A program made the position numbers and the translations under genes. The notes under the pieces are model-generated. The model ran no database searches. It saw only the letters and a program-made list of their open reading frames with translations, and had not been told where the DNA came from. From Paraburkholderia mimosarum LMG 23256 = NBRC 106338 (lineage in GTDB: Bacteria; Pseudomonadota; Gammaproteobacteria; Burkholderiales; Burkholderiaceae), in assembly GCF_000739815.1 (NCBI RefSeq), contig NZ_BBJJ01000005.1, positions 62,001-126,000 of the forward strand: DNA of 64,000 nt. Direction: 5' to 3'. The stretch's first letter is position 1; each line of letters begins with the position of its first letter. Shown here piece after piece: positions 62,645 to 64,000 of the stretch.

Positions 62645-63448
62645 CTACGGCGCGCTGCCTTCGGGCCTCGTCTTGCTGCGCAGGCACGGCGCCGGCAGGC
62701 GCATGCGGTAGAGGGAAATCGCCTGGATCGTCAGCACGCAGACGATCGCGCCGCCATACGCGGCCACGAGAGGCCAGCGCGTGAGCGTGAGGCTCAGCAC
62801 AAAGAAGAACGAGGCGAAACCGAGCAGCCCCGTCGTCATGCCGCGCATCAGTTGCTGCGCCGCTTCATGGCCGATCATGCGGTGCGCGAACACGGCGAGG
62901 ATGATCGCCATGAACGGGAAAGACGCCAGCACGCCGCTCGCTTCGGGCCCGACGTAAGGCGCGATGAGTGTCACGCCGACCACGAGCCCCGCGATGAGCG
63001 CCATGCGCGAAGGCAAGTCCCACCAAGGCGGCGCGAGCCGAGCGGTGCGGGCGGGCCGGTTGGGAATGCGGGGGAGCGCCAGGGCGATAGCGAGAATCGC
63101 GACGAGATACAGGCCGTTTGCAGGCAGCGCGCTCCACTGGAGCGCAGCGGCCACGAGGGCGAACGTCGCGCCGGCGCCTGCGAGGGCCACCGTCCACCCG
63201 CGGTTGGCGAGCCGGCAGTACGCCACGCAGAAAGCCGCTTGCGCGGCGGTCGCGACGAGCGAGCCCGATGTCGCGTGAGCAGCAAATGCCGGCCCGTGCT
63301 CGAGCGCGAGAAAAACCGAGACCGGTCCCGATGTGAGCGGCAACCCCACGAGCAGCCCGCCGACTGCCTCGCCCCAGCGGCGAGCGGCGAGACTGGCGGC
63401 CAACAGCAACAACGGCGTAACGACGAGTTTGAAAAGCAGAAGATCCAT
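62645..63448 (-). CDS. multi-helix membrane protein of unknown function
   Basis: 267-residue membrane protein with eight or nine helices and no recognised family motif. The first helix is followed by ARRWGEAVGGLLVGLPLTSGPVSVFLALEHG. It ends with a short basic tail (LRSKTRPEGSAP). Gene order places it divergent from a LysR gene at 63616, so it may be under that regulator's control. It could be a transporter or an enzyme of lipid chemistry; no motif decides. Confidence 0.65.
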   Translation of the reverse strand: MDLLLFKLVVTPLLLLAASLAARRWGEAVGGLLVGLPLTSGPVSVFLALEHGPAFAAHATSGSLVATAAQAAFCVAYCRLANRGWTVALAGAGATFALVAAALQWSALPANGLYLVAILAIALALPRIPNRPARTARLAPPWWDLPSRMALIAGLVVGVTLIAPYVGPEASGVLASFPFMAIILAVFAHRMIGHEAAQQLMRGMTTGLLGFASFFFVLSLTLTRWPLVAAYGGAIVCVLTIQAISLYRMRLPAPCLRSKTRPEGSAP

Positions 63449-63569
63449 GAGGAACGATGCAATGCGGAGAACACCAACCTTCGGGAATGCGCCAATGGCG
63501 TAGCGCTACGTCCCGCCTTGCTGCCCATATTGAAGGTCGCCAATGCGGCTGACAAACCATTTGTCGTCA

Positions 63570-63575
63570 TATAAT
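63570..63575 (+). promoter_or_regulatory. -10 element before the LysR gene
   Basis: A perfect TATAAT lies 40 bases before the chosen LysR ATG; CTGACA 15 bases upstream is a poor -35. This argues that the ATG overlapping TATAATG at 63574 is not the real start. Confidence 0.4.
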
Positions 63576-63615
63576 GCGTGAGTCAAACTCACACGTCGCA
63601 CACGCCTTCCGCTCC

Positions 63616-64000
63616 ATGTTCGACCGGCTGCCCCCTCTGCAAACCCTGCGCGCCTTCGAAGCCACGGGGCGGCTCTTGAGCATGACGCTGGCCGCGCAGG
63701 AACTGCACGTCACGCACGGCGCGGTGAGCCGGCACATCAAGACACTCGAACGCCACCTGGGGGTGGCGCTGTTCCAGCGCCTCACGCGGCGCATCGTCCT
63801 GACCGAAGCGGGCGCCGAATTCCTGCTGGCCGTGAACCGCGCGCTCGCGGAACTGACCAAGGAGTCCGAGCGCCTGCGAACGCACGACAGCGTCAGGCGA
63901 CTGAAGATCAACGCGAGCGTGTCCTTTGCGAACCGTTGGCTCGCGCCGCGCCTGCACCGGCTCAAATCGCGCCATCCGGAACTCGACGTTCATCTGGACG
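63616..64000 (+). CDS. LysR-family regulator (partial, 3' end beyond window)
   Basis: About 128 residues of a LysR protein of the GcvA-like branch: LPPLQTLRAFEATGRLLSMTLAAQELHVTHGAVSRHIKTLERHLG is the winged helix-turn-helix, followed by the start of the effector domain. The gene runs off the right edge. The ATG giving MFDRLPPLQ is the usual GcvA-type start; an in-frame ATG 14 codons earlier overlaps the -10. It is divergent from the membrane-protein gene at 62645. Confidence 0.88.
   Translation, partial: MFDRLPPLQTLRAFEATGRLLSMTLAAQELHVTHGAVSRHIKTLERHLGVALFQRLTRRIVLTEAGAEFLLAVNRALAELTKESERLRTHDSVRRLKINASVSFANRWLAPRLHRLKSRHPELDVHLD

Noticed and set aside
63574..63615. Upstream ATG start for the last LysR gene
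   Set aside because: The ATG overlaps a perfect TATAAT and the extra 14 residues are not LysR-like; the ATG at 63616 gives the usual start.

Overview
The window is a stretch of high-GC proteobacterial chromosome, most likely from the Burkholderiaceae (Paraburkholderia, Caballeronia or Burkholderia). The evidence is the N-type ATPase operon order atpDCQRBEFA, the DUF2844/DUF3443 pair, a DUF4148 protein, triple-BON proteins, an HESNG-type outer-membrane phospholipase and a Tat-exported phospholipase C. The mixture of transport, stress and lipid genes without core housekeeping operons suggests a secondary replicon or accessory region; that is inference. I found no rRNA or tRNA gene, no CRISPR array and no intact insertion sequence.

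Layout. Bases 1-8806 (minus strand) hold an unbroken same-strand array: a universal stress protein, PEP synthase, a triple-BON protein and the N-ATPase genes, with atpA cut by the left edge. Two FNR-type boxes lie between this array and a divergent secreted protein, and similar boxes lie before a second triple-BON gene (10250) and before a four-gene membrane/FAD-enzyme operon (16244 to 13404). Together they look like a low-oxygen regulon. Bases 10542-13293 hold an LRAT-type papain-like protein, an HTH regulator with an NBR1-like FW domain, and a divergent pair made of a very short isopenicillin-N-synthase-like protein and a LysE exporter.

Bases 16488-33587 hold envelope and uptake genes: an RlpA lipoprotein, a glycine-zipper lipoprotein, a BMP-type nucleoside-binding protein convergent with a purine nucleoside permease, two chemoreceptors, a complete polar amino-acid ABC transporter, a MEKHLA protein, an RcnB-like protein, a small gene under a textbook LexA box (30424-30443), a cupredoxin, and an SDR enzyme divergent from an MmyB-type regulator. 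Bases 33588-39900 are gene-poor. They carry fragments of a metallo-beta-lactamase-fold enzyme, a cupin and a cyclase/TPR protein stitched together, then an intact glucose/sorbosone dehydrogenase.

Bases 39901-49648 hold a BON protein, an ArcD-like antiporter, a UPF0178 protein, the DUF2844-DUF3443 pair, a 2OG dioxygenase, a VOC protein, a tannase-family esterase and a repeat-built membrane protein. Bases 49928-56861 are rich in envelope proteins and contain two phospholipases (outer-membrane PldA and Tat-exported PLC). Bases 57085-64000 hold an M81 peptidase/MFS transporter pair divergent from its LysR regulator, a MoaD/ThiS-like protein paired with a BNR-repeat protein, a membrane protein, and a second LysR gene cut by the right edge.
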